Shown here piece by piece: positions 8,958 to 18,128 of a DNA stretch of 64,000 nucleotides. A program made the translations under genes and the position numbers. The stretch covers positions 1-64,000 of the forward strand of contig NZ_DYXC01000069.1 in the NCBI RefSeq assembly GCF_020742345.1, given 5' to 3'. Within the stretch, counting starts at the first letter, position 1. Every line of letters starts with the position of its first letter. Source of the stretch: Enteractinococcus helveticum (GTDB lineage: Bacteria > Actinomycetota > Actinomycetes > Actinomycetales > Micrococcaceae). The notes under the pieces were generated by a model. That model made no database searches and had not been told where the DNA came from. It saw nothing but the letters and a program-made list of their open reading frames with translations.

Positions 8958-9878
8958 CTAACCACGTTGACAATTCGGGCACCAATACAGATCTCGTTCT
9001 TTCTCGGTACTGGGACCGAGCTTCTCCAGCCGGACGGGGCCGCCACACCTTAAACACCCTTGACGATCACGCCCGTAAACCCAGAAATTCGGATCATTAC
9101 GAGCACGACGACGATCGGTCTGCGCCCGTGCCTGTTCCACCGCGGTTGCGACACGAACCCCAAAGGGGGAGTGTTCGTCAGGACGGACATCCACGGTGCG
9201 CCGTCGGGCTTGCTGGGGCGCTCGCGGTGGCACATTGATGTCCATAAGGGCTCTTGCTAATAGCACCAGGCCCACCAGGTGTTCGTCACTGAGCTCACTG
9301 ATGCGACGATGCGGATTGATCCCAGCTAATAACAACACTTCGCACCGATAAATATTGCCGATGCCCGACACTAACCGTTGGTCCAACAGGGCAGTAGCGA
9401 TGGGTTGGTCTTGGGCTGCCCGAAAGTTCTGCAACGACTGCGTTACCAGCCGGTCATAATGTGCTGGATCAGTCCAGGCCTCATCCAGCAGGTCAGGGCC
9501 AAGGAATGCCAGGTACTGTCTGGCTTCTTCTGGCGAAAACATTTCCAGCTTGGCCAAGCTGTTGCCCACCACGCTATGTTCCTCAAACGCTAAAATACAG
9601 CGCGTTCTATATGACGGTCGCGTATCAATCTGCCAGGCGCCGTCCATTCCTAAGTGCGACACGATCACAAACTGCTGGGATGCATCGGTCGCGTTCAGAT
9701 CTGCGGCAACTGTGACTGAAAGGTATTTCGCACGGGTTCGGATAGTCACCACGAACCAGCCCGATAAATCCACCGTCGCCAAGTGTGGAACACGAAAGTC
9801 ACTACGCTTGATGATCTGGTCTTGCATGATCGGCCGGAGCCGATGGGCTAACCGGACGAGGGAATCACCTTCGGGCAT
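8958..9878 (-). CDS. Fpg/Nei-family DNA glycosylase (Nei2-like)
   Basis: A base-excision repair glycosylase/AP lyase of 306 residues. After Met removal the catalytic Pro and Glu are present in MPEGDSLVRLAHRL, which is the endonuclease VIII form rather than the MPELPE form of MutM. The H2TH region includes GIGNIYRCEVLL. The C-terminal zinc finger has four Cys in CLRCGG and WCPNCQ. Such enzymes remove oxidised pyrimidines and cleave the abasic strand. It converges with the MMPL gene with 17 bases between stops. Confidence 0.9.
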   Translation of the reverse strand: MPEGDSLVRLAHRLRPIMQDQIIKRSDFRVPHLATVDLSGWFVVTIRTRAKYLSVTVAADLNATDASQQFVIVSHLGMDGAWQIDTRPSYRTRCILAFEEHSVVGNSLAKLEMFSPEEARQYLAFLGPDLLDEAWTDPAHYDRLVTQSLQNFRAAQDQPIATALLDQRLVSGIGNIYRCEVLLLAGINPHRRISELSDEHLVGLVLLARALMDINVPPRAPQQARRRTVDVRPDEHSPFGVRVATAVEQARAQTDRRRARNDPNFWVYGRDRQGCLRCGGPVRLEKLGPSTEKERDLYWCPNCQRG

Positions 9879-9956
9879 AGGGCACCGTTCCTGTCCATCG
9901 CTCGGGATCGTTTGGGATAAATCCTAGCGACCCTCCGGCGCCGTGGAGCCATGATG

Positions 9957-10451
9957 TTATTGCAGTGTCCACTCTCCACAGCGCGAGGTTTCAAATGCTA
10001 CGTCTGATGTCGCAATGGTGACGTAGGCGGTGCCTTCGACGACGTTATTGGTGATGATCTCATTGGATTCACCACTCGTGCCTGATAGACGGGCCCAGTA
10101 GCAATCGCTACCGTTTGACCGGTAAGTGCCCGGTTTGATGTCTTCGCCTACGAGATAGATGCCCGAACCCGGAATAGTATTTTCTTCGATTTGCGTTTCG
10201 GTGGCGGTGAGCGCTTCGTCGCGTTCATCAAGTTCAGCCCGGCGATCGTCCATATCCGCAGGCTCAACTTCGATTTCAACTTCTTTAGTGATGATTTCAG
10301 GTTCCGGTGTGCCGCCATAACCGACTGCTCCACCAATACCAAGTGCTGCGACAACTCCAACGATCCAGGGCCATATGCGAGGCTTCTTGGCGGACTGCAT
10401 CGTGCGGGAGGATTGGGGTGGCGGCGGGGGCGGGCCAGGGTGCAACGTCAT
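9957..10451 (-). CDS. Membrane-anchored protein with C-terminal actinobacterial beta domain
   Basis: The ATG at 10451 is preceded by GAAGGA and gives 164 residues. A proline run near residues 6-12 leads to one membrane helix near 27-46 (WPWIVGVVAALGIGGAVGYG), then an acidic coiled-coil-like stretch (about 52-85) and a C-terminal domain from about 92 with GTYRSNGSDCYWARLSG and a closing CGEWTLQ. That final domain recurs in many secreted actinobacterial proteins of unknown function; its two Cys could form a disulfide outside the cell. No enzymatic role is assigned. Confidence 0.75.
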   Translation of the reverse strand: MTLHPGPPPPPPQSSRTMQSAKKPRIWPWIVGVVAALGIGGAVGYGGTPEPEIITKEVEIEVEPADMDDRRAELDERDEALTATETQIEENTIPGSGIYLVGEDIKPGTYRSNGSDCYWARLSGTSGESNEIITNNVVEGTAYVTIATSDVAFETSRCGEWTLQ

Positions 10452-10609
10452 AGTGTCCTTCAACGGTAAAAGATGCGTGATTCCTATGAGGAATTTATCA
10501 GAGATCTCCCAGTTAACATACAGGTTGATCTTGTGGGTTGAAAGATATGGCCAGGTCAACACACAGAGCGGCAAGCCTGTGGTATCTTCCAGATGATGGG
10601 AGACAGTCA

Positions 10610-11545
10610 GTGAATCGTGACCATTTATGGGGTATGACCGCCGTACTCATTGCGGCGTTTTTATGGGGAACCACCGGCACGGCGGCAACGTTTGCCCCTG
10701 ACGTCGGGCCCCTAGCAATCGGTGCTGCGGCACTTGGCATCGGCGGACTGCTACAAGCCCTCGTCGCGATCCCCGCCTTGCGTCGCTCTAGGCTGCATCT
10801 GCAAGCGCATTGGAAACTCGTGGCAACCGGTGCGGTAGCTGTCTTTGTCTATCCGCTGGCGTTTTATTCGTCAATGCATTTGGCAGGTGTGGCCATCGGC
10901 ACGGTCATTTCATTGGCGTCAGCACCACTGGCATCCGGGATTTTGGAACGGGTGATTGATCGCCGTCGACTGGGTGGCTGGTGGTATCTGGCAGCTTTGC
11001 TGGGTATCGCCGGCAGTATCTTATTAATTGTCTCGTCCCAACGTGATGACCTGGCTGGCGGGGATGCTACCGCATTGGGTATCGGGTTAGGCCTGGTTGC
11101 GGCAGCGGCCTATGCGCTGTACTCCTGGGTTGTGCAGCGATTGATGCTCGACGGCGTCGGCCGAGCCGCGGCGATGGGTTCAGTTTTTGGACTGGGCGGA
11201 GCGAGCCTGGTGCCGGTGTTGCTGCTCACCGGTGCACCGTTGCTGGCCACCCCCGAAGCATTTGCGGTGGGCACCTATATGGCGCTGGTGCCGATGTTCT
11301 TAGGCTATGTGGCTTTCGGATTTGGCCTGTCGAAGATCCCGGCGAGTTCGGCGACGACCCTGACGCTGATTGAACCGGCCGTGGCCACGGTGTTGGCGGT
11401 TTTGATCGTTGGTGAGCGGCTCACGGTCACCGGCTGGGTGGGATTGAGCATCTTCGGAATTGTGCTGGTCATCCTGGCGTTTAGCCCACAGCCAAGGAAG
11501 CGAAACACCACGTCTGCCCGTCCCGCGCTTGTTAACCGCGATTGA
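10610..11545 (+). CDS. EamA/DMT-superfamily exporter
   Basis: From the GTG at 10610, which has GGGAG well placed upstream, the protein has 311 residues and ten hydrophobic helices in two repeats of five, as in EamA permeases. The repeat signatures are FLWGTTGTAATF near the start and LTLIEPAVATVLAVLIVGE near the end. Family members export amino acids, metabolites or drugs. It is followed by two SMR genes on the same strand after 42 bases, so the three may form one export operon. Confidence 0.85.
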   Translation: MNRDHLWGMTAVLIAAFLWGTTGTAATFAPDVGPLAIGAAALGIGGLLQALVAIPALRRSRLHLQAHWKLVATGAVAVFVYPLAFYSSMHLAGVAIGTVISLASAPLASGILERVIDRRRLGGWWYLAALLGIAGSILLIVSSQRDDLAGGDATALGIGLGLVAAAAYALYSWVVQRLMLDGVGRAAAMGSVFGLGGASLVPVLLLTGAPLLATPEAFAVGTYMALVPMFLGYVAFGFGLSKIPASSATTLTLIEPAVATVLAVLIVGERLTVTGWVGLSIFGIVLVILAFSPQPRKRNTTSARPALVNRD

Positions 11546-11587
11546 TAGAGTAATCCGGGATTCCTCGCGAAAGTTGGTGACCCTCAC

Positions 11588-11938
11588 ATGTTTAAAAACT
11601 GGCTGTTACTTCTCGGGGCAATTGTTGCCGAGGTTCTTGGCACCATGTGCTTACGGGCAGCCGTCGATCAACCCATCTTCGCAATCGGGGTCGTCAGCGG
11701 CTACGTCATTGCCTTCATCTTATTGGGGCTGGCATTGGGCAGAGGTATCCCCATCGGTATCGCATATGGGATCTGGGCGGCCGCCGGGGTCGCGCTGGTC
11801 GCGGTGTTGGGTGCCATGTTGTTTGCAGAAGCCCTGAGCTTTATTGCGATCATCGGTATTGTCACCATTATGGCCGGGGTGTTTATTGTCCAAACCGGGC
11901 AGCGTGATCCAAGTACAGCCGAGGTGTTGGATTCATGA
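11588..11938 (+). CDS. SMR-family exporter subunit, first of a pair
   Basis: A four-helix protein of 116 residues of the small multidrug resistance family, with the membrane-embedded Glu15 in IVAEVLGTMCLR that couples proton entry to substrate exit. The signature GIPIGIAYGIWAAAG is in helix 3. It overlaps the next SMR gene by four bases, the arrangement of heteromeric pairs such as EbrAB or YkkCD. Substrates may be quaternary ammonium compounds or guanidinium-like metabolites. Confidence 0.88.
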   Translation: MFKNWLLLLGAIVAEVLGTMCLRAAVDQPIFAIGVVSGYVIAFILLGLALGRGIPIGIAYGIWAAAGVALVAVLGAMLFAEALSFIAIIGIVTIMAGVFIVQTGQRDPSTAEVLDS

Positions 11939-12249
11939 GTTGGCTGTTTTTATCGTTGTCCATCGTTTCCGAGATCATCGCAACCCTGAGCTTGCGCGCT
12001 TCAGATGGCTTCCGGAAGAAAATCTGGGTCCTTCCGCTAGCCGTGTTTTACTCGTTAGCGTTCTTTTTCCTTGCGGTCACGATCTCATACGGCATGCCGG
12101 TGGCCATTGCCTATGGCATCTGGTCAGCCGTCGGCGTTGCCTTGATCGCCTTGCTGGCACGCATCATTTGGAAAGAACCCCTGACCCCGCGCATGATCTT
12201 TGGACTGGTCTTGATCATGGCCGGGGTGCTGCTCGTCGAGCTGGGGTAG
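11935..12249 (+). CDS. SMR-family exporter subunit, second of a pair
   Basis: The partner of the preceding SMR gene: 104 residues, four helices, conserved Glu13 in SIVSEIIATLSLR and helix-3 signature GMPVAIAYGIWSAVG. Different charge distributions in the loops of the two proteins would fix opposite membrane orientations in a heterodimer, as is known for paired SMRs. It converges with acs, with ten bases between the stops. Confidence 0.88.
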   Translation: MSWLFLSLSIVSEIIATLSLRASDGFRKKIWVLPLAVFYSLAFFFLAVTISYGMPVAIAYGIWSAVGVALIALLARIIWKEPLTPRMIFGLVLIMAGVLLVELG

Positions 12250-12259
12250 GTGCCGTCGA

Positions 12260-14212
12260 TCAGGCTCGAGCAGCGCGAACCTGCTGCTGGATGGTGTCCA
12301 TCACCGAGGCATCGGCCAGGGTGGTGGTGTCACCAATTTCTCGGTCCTCGGCCAAATCTTTGAGCAGGCGTCGCATGATTTTGCCCGAGCGTGTCTTGGG
12401 CAAATCAGACACCACGGTGATCGAGCGCGGTGTCGCAATCGGCCCGATGGCCGCCCGCACATGATCACGCAACATTTCCACGACGCGGTTGTGTTCCTGG
12501 GCGCTTTCTCGCAGAATCACAAACGCCTCAATAGCCTGACCGGTGGTTTCATCCTGGGCACCCACCACAGCGGCCTCTGCCACCATTGCGTGGGCCACCA
12601 GAGCAGATTCAATTTCAGCGGTGGACATCCGGTGCCCGGAAACATTGAGCACATCATCGACGCGTCCCAGCACCCAAATATCGCCGTCTTGATCGTATTT
12701 TGCGCCGTCGCCGGCAAAATATACGCCCGGATACTGCGACCAATAGGTTTTCTTATAGCGCTCTTCATCACCCCACAGCGTGCGCAACATGCCTGGCCAG
12801 GGTTCGGTAATGACCAGATACCCGCCGTTGCCGGGTTCTACCGAGTTGCCGGCCTCATCATAAATATCGGCGGTGATCCCGGGTAGGGCACGCATTGCGG
12901 CCCCGGGTTTGGTTGCGGTGACCCCGGGTAGCGCGCTTATGAGAATGTGCCCGTTTTCGGTCTGCCACCAGGTATCAACAATGGGGCAGCTATTCTGACC
13001 AATGTGCTCGCGGTACCACATCCAGGCTTCGGGGTTGATCGGTTCGCCCACACTGCCCAGCAGCCGCAGCGAGGACAAATCATATTCGGCCGGGATATCA
13101 CGCCCCCACCGCATAAACGTGCGAATACTGGTGGGTGCACAATACAGGATGGTCACACCGTATTTCTGCACGATCTCCCACCAGCGAGCCCGGTGCGGAG
13201 TATCCGGGGTGCCCTCATACAGCACCGAGGTGGTGGCATTGGTCAGTGGCCCATAGACAATATAGGAATGCCCGGTAACCCAGCCGATGTCGGCGGCCGT
13301 CCAGTAAATATCGGTCTCGGGTTTGATATCAAACACCGCCCAATGGGTATAGGCCACCCCAACCATGTACCCGCCGGTGGTGTGCATAATGCCCTTGGGC
13401 TTGCCCGTGGTGCCCGAGGAATACATGATGTACAGCGGGTGTTCGGCGTCAAAAAATTCTGGTTGGTGCGTCTCGGATTGTTTATCGACGACGTCGTGCC
13501 ACCAATGGTCGCGATCATTATGCCAGTCGATGTCTTGTCCGGTGCGTTTGACCACCAGTACGGTGTGGACTTCGGGGATGTCTTCTATAGCCTTATCAAC
13601 CGTAGCTTTTAATGGGTTGGTTTTGCCCCGGCGGTAGCCGCCGTCGGAGGTGATGACCACTTCCACCCCGCAGTCGCGCACCCGGTCGGCAATAGCTTTA
13701 TCCGAAAAACCACCGAAAATCACGGTGTGTGGTGCTCCGATTCGGGCGCAGGCGAGCATCGCAAACACGGTTTCGGGAATCATGGGCATGTAGATGGCCA
13801 CGCGGTCGCCGGTTTTTACGCCCAGTTCAAGCAGTGCGTTTGCGGCTTTGGAAACTTCGCGCAGCAGTTCGTGATAGGTGATAGTCCGGGTGTCGCCGCC
13901 TTCACCCTCGAAATAGTAGGCGACTCGATCGCCCAGGCCGGCTTCGACGTGGCGATCCACGCAGTTATATGCCGCATTGAGTTTGCCGCCGGTAAACCAC
14001 TTGGCAAACGGGGCATCCGACCAATCTAAGACGTCATCGAATGCGGTGTCCCAGCTGATGCGCTGAGCCTGGTCCGCCCAGAAACCCAACCGGTCGGCCT
14101 CGGCCTGGTCGTAGAGTTCGGCGGTGGCATTGGCTTGGGCCGCAAATTCGCCGGGTGGAGCAAAGCTGCGGTCTTCGTGGCTGAGTTCGCGGATTGTGGG
14201 GTTTTCGGCCAT
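12260..14212 (-). CDS. acs: Acetyl-CoA synthetase (AMP-forming)
   Basis: The enzyme activates acetate with ATP and CoA to acetyl-CoA. Its 650 residues match full-length Acs. The AMP-binding signature YSSGTTGKPKG is near 263-273, the TWWQTENG motif follows, and near the C-terminus PKTRSGKIMRR holds the lysine (about 613) that is catalytic and acetylated in Acs enzymes. An AAGGAG ribosome binding site precedes the ATG. The gene stands alone at the end of the NAD operon, separated by a 313-base stretch. Confidence 0.95.
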   Translation of the reverse strand: MAENPTIRELSHEDRSFAPPGEFAAQANATAELYDQAEADRLGFWADQAQRISWDTAFDDVLDWSDAPFAKWFTGGKLNAAYNCVDRHVEAGLGDRVAYYFEGEGGDTRTITYHELLREVSKAANALLELGVKTGDRVAIYMPMIPETVFAMLACARIGAPHTVIFGGFSDKAIADRVRDCGVEVVITSDGGYRRGKTNPLKATVDKAIEDIPEVHTVLVVKRTGQDIDWHNDRDHWWHDVVDKQSETHQPEFFDAEHPLYIMYSSGTTGKPKGIMHTTGGYMVGVAYTHWAVFDIKPETDIYWTAADIGWVTGHSYIVYGPLTNATTSVLYEGTPDTPHRARWWEIVQKYGVTILYCAPTSIRTFMRWGRDIPAEYDLSSLRLLGSVGEPINPEAWMWYREHIGQNSCPIVDTWWQTENGHILISALPGVTATKPGAAMRALPGITADIYDEAGNSVEPGNGGYLVITEPWPGMLRTLWGDEERYKKTYWSQYPGVYFAGDGAKYDQDGDIWVLGRVDDVLNVSGHRMSTAEIESALVAHAMVAEAAVVGAQDETTGQAIEAFVILRESAQEHNRVVEMLRDHVRAAIGPIATPRSITVVSDLPKTRSGKIMRRLLKDLAEDREIGDTTTLADASVMDTIQQQVRAARA

Positions 14213-14330
14213 GATCTGCTCCTTGAGACTACGGCCCCGAGGAGCACATTACCACTGCAGTCAGCGGCTGGGTGGGGGATGGGGTACTCCACGAGACGTG
14301 TGCAACGGTGAGGTAGTGCTGCTTAGTACC

Positions 14331-14516
14331 CTACGTGTGGTTTCGATGGTGCCACAAGGGTAGTGAGCTTTTTCCTTCCACCAGGGCGGCGAGTCGGGTC
14401 TTTTCGGAACATGCTTGTTGGACATCAGGCGCCGTGCCTTCGATGACGACGACGGTGATCTCTTGGTTGGTTCCTGCCACCTCGTAGCGTGAACCGAAAC
14501 ACCGGTGCGTGCCGGC
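14331..14516 (-). other. Coding-like open frame downstream of cysteine desulfurase, start uncertain
   Basis: The 313 bases between acs and the cysteine desulfurase hold one protein-like frame. Read right to left it begins AGTHRCFGSRYEVAGTNQEI, runs through a valine-rich strand and ends LPLWHHRNHT. Amphipathic strands and a helix (VQQACSEKTRLAALVEG) look like a real protein. There is no good start: the only internal candidate is GTG at 14480 without a ribosome binding site, and the frame is closed by TGA at 14517-14519. It is either a small gene with an unusual start or the remnant of one. The family is not recognised. Confidence 0.35.
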
Positions 14517-14525
14517 TCATGGTTG

Positions 14526-15683
14526 TCACCGGGCCGCAGCAGCATGCCGGTCAAGAACCCGCAGCGTGGTTTTCACCAGCTGTTCGAAGGCGTCGTCATC
14601 GAGTGGATCCGGGAAGGTAAAACGCAGTGCAGTGACCGCCACATCCGGGTCATAGCCCATGGCCAACAGGATGCCGGAGGGCTCTTTCTTGCCTGCTGAA
14701 CAGGCCGAACCGGAGGAGGCCGCAACACCGGCCACGTCCAGGTCGACCAACATGGATTCACCGGAAAAGCCCTCGATGACAAATGATGCGTGATTTGGGG
14801 TGCGTTCGGTGGGATGGCCGGTGAGCTTGGCTCCGGGAATCGCCTGGGTGATGCGCCGAATAAACTCATCTCGCTGAGCCATCATCGCTTGGGCGCGGGT
14901 CCCAGCGGTTGGCATGACTGCGGCTACAGCGGCACCAAAACCGGCGATCGCTGCCAGGTTCTCAGTGCCCGCCCGGTGCCCGGATTCTTGTCCACCACCG
15001 TGTAACAGTGGCTCAAATGTAATACCGTTGCGAATCACCAGTGCCCCAGCACCCTGGGGACCACCGAATTTATGTGAGGCCACCGACATCGCATCTACGG
15101 CGGCGCCGGGCCATTGGTCGGCTGCGAAACTCACGGGCAGGCAGGCTGCGGCTTGGACGGCGTCGGTATGCATAACGGCACCGACACCCCGGGCCGCCTG
15201 GGCGATCCGGTCAATGGCTTGCACCGTGCCGATCTCGCCGTTGGCCAAACCGACGGAAACCAATGTGGTGTCGTCGCGAATTGCTGCGATAGCAGCGGCT
15301 TGATCTACTCGACCCATTGAGTCCACCCCGATTTCGGTGATCTCAAAACCACCAACGCGAGCCAGGAACTCACATGATTTTCGAATGGAAGAGTGTTCGA
15401 TGGCCGTGGTGACAATGTGTTTGCCACGCGGGGTAGCGGTGGCAATACCCTTGAGCGCCAGATTATTGGCCTCGGTGCCCCCGGCCGTAAACACGACTTC
15501 GGCTGTGCGCGCCCCAAACGCTTGGGCGACTTGTTGGCGGGCATGTATCAGGGTTGCCTTGGCCGTTTTCCCTGGCGTGTGCACCGAAGAAGCGTTGCCA
15601 GGTCCACGCTCTAATACCGCCAGCATGGCGTGCCTAGCTTCGGGCCGCAACGGGGCGGTAGCAGCGGCATCGAGGTAGAACAT
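14526..15683 (-). CDS. Cysteine desulfurase of the NAD operon (NifS/IscS-like)
   Basis: A PLP enzyme of 385 residues that takes sulfur from cysteine as an enzyme-bound persulfide. The PLP lysine is Lys205 in SVASHKFGG and the persulfide Cys is Cys328 in SSGSACSAG. It is the last main gene of the nrtR-nadABC operon, and its start touches the nadC stop. That context suggests it supplies sulfur to the NadA cluster, as reported for nad-linked NifS proteins; a wider role in tRNA thiolation remains possible. Confidence 0.9.
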   Translation of the reverse strand: MFYLDAAATAPLRPEARHAMLAVLERGPGNASSVHTPGKTAKATLIHARQQVAQAFGARTAEVVFTAGGTEANNLALKGIATATPRGKHIVTTAIEHSSIRKSCEFLARVGGFEITEIGVDSMGRVDQAAAIAAIRDDTTLVSVGLANGEIGTVQAIDRIAQAARGVGAVMHTDAVQAAACLPVSFAADQWPGAAVDAMSVASHKFGGPQGAGALVIRNGITFEPLLHGGGQESGHRAGTENLAAIAGFGAAVAAVMPTAGTRAQAMMAQRDEFIRRITQAIPGAKLTGHPTERTPNHASFVIEGFSGESMLVDLDVAGVAASSGSACSAGKKEPSGILLAMGYDPDVAVTALRFTFPDPLDDDAFEQLVKTTLRVLDRHAAAAR

Positions 15684-16537
15684 CAGACAGCATCCAATCC
15701 AAGATCAAGTGCGGTAGCCCCGTGGGTGAGGGCGCCAACCGAAATAATATCCACGCCAGTCTTAGCAATTGCTGCCACCGTATCAAGGTTCACTCCACCC
15801 GAGGCCTCGACGATGCAGCGTCCCGCAATATGTTCCACGCCTGCACGCAGGTCATCCAGAGAAAAATTGTCGAGCAAAATCCCGGTGACTCCCGCAGCGA
15901 GCACCGGCTGGATCTGGGCCAGTTCATCGACTTCGACAATGATCGGTGTGGTATGCCCCACGGAGGCTTTGACCGTACAGATCGCGGCGGTAAGCCCCTC
16001 GCCGTGGGTGGCGCCCAGGGCTGCCAGGTGATTGTCTTTGAGCATGATCGCATCCGAGAGACTAAACCGGTGATTCACTCCGCCCCCTGCAACCACAGCA
16101 TGTTTTTCCAGCGCTCGCAGCCCGGGGGTGGTTTTGCGGGTATCAGCGATGCGAGCCTGAGCTGCAACCGTGGCAACCTCGTTGACGAATAGTGAGGTCA
16201 ATGTCGCGATGCCGCTCAGGCGCTGAGTGAAGTTCAACGCCACGCGTTCGGCGGTCAAAATACCTGCGGCCGGGCCGGCAACCGAGGCCAGTACGGTGCC
16301 GGTGGTAAAACTGGTGCCGTCGTCGAGCAGATCGGTCACCATAATCTCGGCATCCACCTGGCGGAAGGTCTCAACCAGCACCGCACCGCCAGCAAAGACC
16401 CCGGGTTCGCGGGCAACGAGCTGTGCACGAAATGGCATGCTGGCAGGGATGGAGGCGGCCACGGTGGCATCACCCCACGGGGTATCCTCCGCCAGCGCAC
16501 GGGCTACCGCATCGCCGATGAGTTTAGGCGTCAACAT
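15683..16537 (-). CDS. nadC: Nicotinate-nucleotide pyrophosphorylase (carboxylating), quinolinate phosphoribosyltransferase
   Basis: NadC converts quinolinate and PRPP to nicotinate mononucleotide, CO2 and pyrophosphate, the third step of de novo NAD synthesis. From the ATG at 16537 it has 284 residues. The family core RKTTPGLR, then the GGGVNHR and LKDNH segments, supplies the quinolinate and PRPP binding residues. An upstream ATG at 16588 would add 17 unlikely residues; AAGGAG lies just before 16537. The start lies inside the end of nadB, indicating translational coupling. Confidence 0.93.
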   Translation of the reverse strand: MLTPKLIGDAVARALAEDTPWGDATVAASIPASMPFRAQLVAREPGVFAGGAVLVETFRQVDAEIMVTDLLDDGTSFTTGTVLASVAGPAAGILTAERVALNFTQRLSGIATLTSLFVNEVATVAAQARIADTRKTTPGLRALEKHAVVAGGGVNHRFSLSDAIMLKDNHLAALGATHGEGLTAAICTVKASVGHTTPIIVEVDELAQIQPVLAAGVTGILLDNFSLDDLRAGVEHIAGRCIVEASGGVNLDTVAAIAKTGVDIISVGALTHGATALDLGLDAV

Positions 16538-18128
16538 GAACAGGTGTCTCCTTGGTCCGTGTGGTTGGTGTCTGATCGTCGGATTCAATCGGTGTCGTGG
16601 TCAGGCGCCAGGCGGTTCGATACGCTTGATTGGCGTCTTGGTCTGGGAAGTCGGCCCGCCAGTGGCCGCCGCGGGACTCGGTGCGCCGTAGGGCGGCGGT
16701 TGCCATGACCCGCATGAGATCACCCATTGGGTGGCGAATCGTTTCAAGCTGCCTCAATGCCACGTTTAGGTCTGCTTCGGTGCGGGTCATCCCAAGGTGG
16801 GTATCGACCACCCGTTGCAGCTTACGCAGCTGCTGGGGCGAATCGATCCGTGATGTCGTGGCCCCTGCGACCTCGGTGGCGGTTGCGACAAACTTGCTAA
16901 ACCCAGCATCGGGCTGCCAACGAGCGCTGGCAATGTCGGAACAGGCGGCGTCGGCGGCACGAGTACCGAATACGAGCCCTTCTAACAGTGAATTTGAGGC
17001 CAGGCGATTGGCGCCGTGGAAACCCGTTGACGCAACTTCTCCGGCAGCATAGAGACCGGCCACTGACGTTCGGCCCGCAGAATCCGTAGCGACCCCGCCC
17101 ATACAGTAGTGCGCCGCCGGGGCCACCGGAACCTGCTCGTAACCCCAGTCGATTCCTAAGGCTGCCAGTGCGTGGGTGAGCACTGGAAAACGACGGGCCA
17201 GGGTGCCAGGCCCGTGACGCTGTTCAATGACCCTGGCATCCAGCCACACCGACGACGTACCAACGTCTCGCATGACTTGGGCGATGGTTCGAGAGACGAC
17301 GTCGCGGGGTGCCAGTTCGGCATCCGGATGTGCAGCAGACATGAACCGCTTGCCGGTAGGATCCCGCAGCACGGCGCCAGCACCGCGAACCGCTTCGGAG
17401 ACCAGCTGACCGGTCCCCGGAATTACGGTGGGATGGAATTGTACAAATTCCATATCAGCTAACACCGCCCCGGCACGGGCAGCAGCCAACACACCGTTGC
17501 CGGTAATTGCTGCTGAGGAAGACGTGTTGGAATACAACCCGGCGAATCCGCCGGTTGCCAGAACCACCGCATCGGCGCCAAGCCGTGTACAACCACCGGC
17601 AAGGCGCACCGTGAGACCGCAGACGTGGTTCTGCGCAATATGGATGTGCTGCAGACTGGCTTGTTCCACCAACTGCACTACACCGGTGTCAATATGGTGT
17701 TGAACCTGGGCGGTCAAAAACCTCGACAGAGCAGCACCGGTACTATCTTCACCGGCGTGTACCACGCGCGATGTGCTGTGGGCTGCCTCGAGCCCGAACG
17801 TTAGGGTGCCATCAGCATTTCGGTCGGCGGTAAATCCGGCCTCCAGCAGGTCTCGCATCCGCTGTGCGCCCTCGGTTACCACGAACTGAGCCACCTGTGG
17901 GTCTACCAAACCGGCGCCGGCCCGTATGGTGTCAGCGGCATGCAGTGCTGGCGTGTCATCGGCACTCAGAGCTGCAGCAATCCCACCTTGGGCCAGGGCG
18001 GTGTTTCCCGCTGAGATAGCATCACGGCCAAACCGACCGGTGGTTACCAGGGTGACGTCGGCGCCGGCGGTGACCAGGCGGTTGACCGCTGTCAGACCGG
18101 CGACGCCTGCACCCACCACGACGATCAT
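16524..18128 (-). CDS. nadB: L-aspartate oxidase
   Basis: NadB oxidises L-aspartate to iminoaspartate with FAD, the first step of NAD synthesis. It has 534 residues. The Rossmann motif VVGAGVAG is at 4-11, the flavin loop ALAQGGIAAAL near 44-54 and the C-terminal FAD segment GLYAAGEVASTGFHGANRLA near 350. The arginine-rich helical domain follows. It overlaps nadA by four bases and extends 14 bases past the nadC start. Confidence 0.95.
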   Translation of the reverse strand: MIVVVGAGVAGLTAVNRLVTAGADVTLVTTGRFGRDAISAGNTALAQGGIAAALSADDTPALHAADTIRAGAGLVDPQVAQFVVTEGAQRMRDLLEAGFTADRNADGTLTFGLEAAHSTSRVVHAGEDSTGAALSRFLTAQVQHHIDTGVVQLVEQASLQHIHIAQNHVCGLTVRLAGGCTRLGADAVVLATGGFAGLYSNTSSSAAITGNGVLAAARAGAVLADMEFVQFHPTVIPGTGQLVSEAVRGAGAVLRDPTGKRFMSAAHPDAELAPRDVVSRTIAQVMRDVGTSSVWLDARVIEQRHGPGTLARRFPVLTHALAALGIDWGYEQVPVAPAAHYCMGGVATDSAGRTSVAGLYAAGEVASTGFHGANRLASNSLLEGLVFGTRAADAACSDIASARWQPDAGFSKFVATATEVAGATTSRIDSPQQLRKLQRVVDTHLGMTRTEADLNVALRQLETIRHPMGDLMRVMATAALRRTESRGGHWRADFPDQDANQAYRTAWRLTTTPIESDDQTPTTRTKETPVHVDA

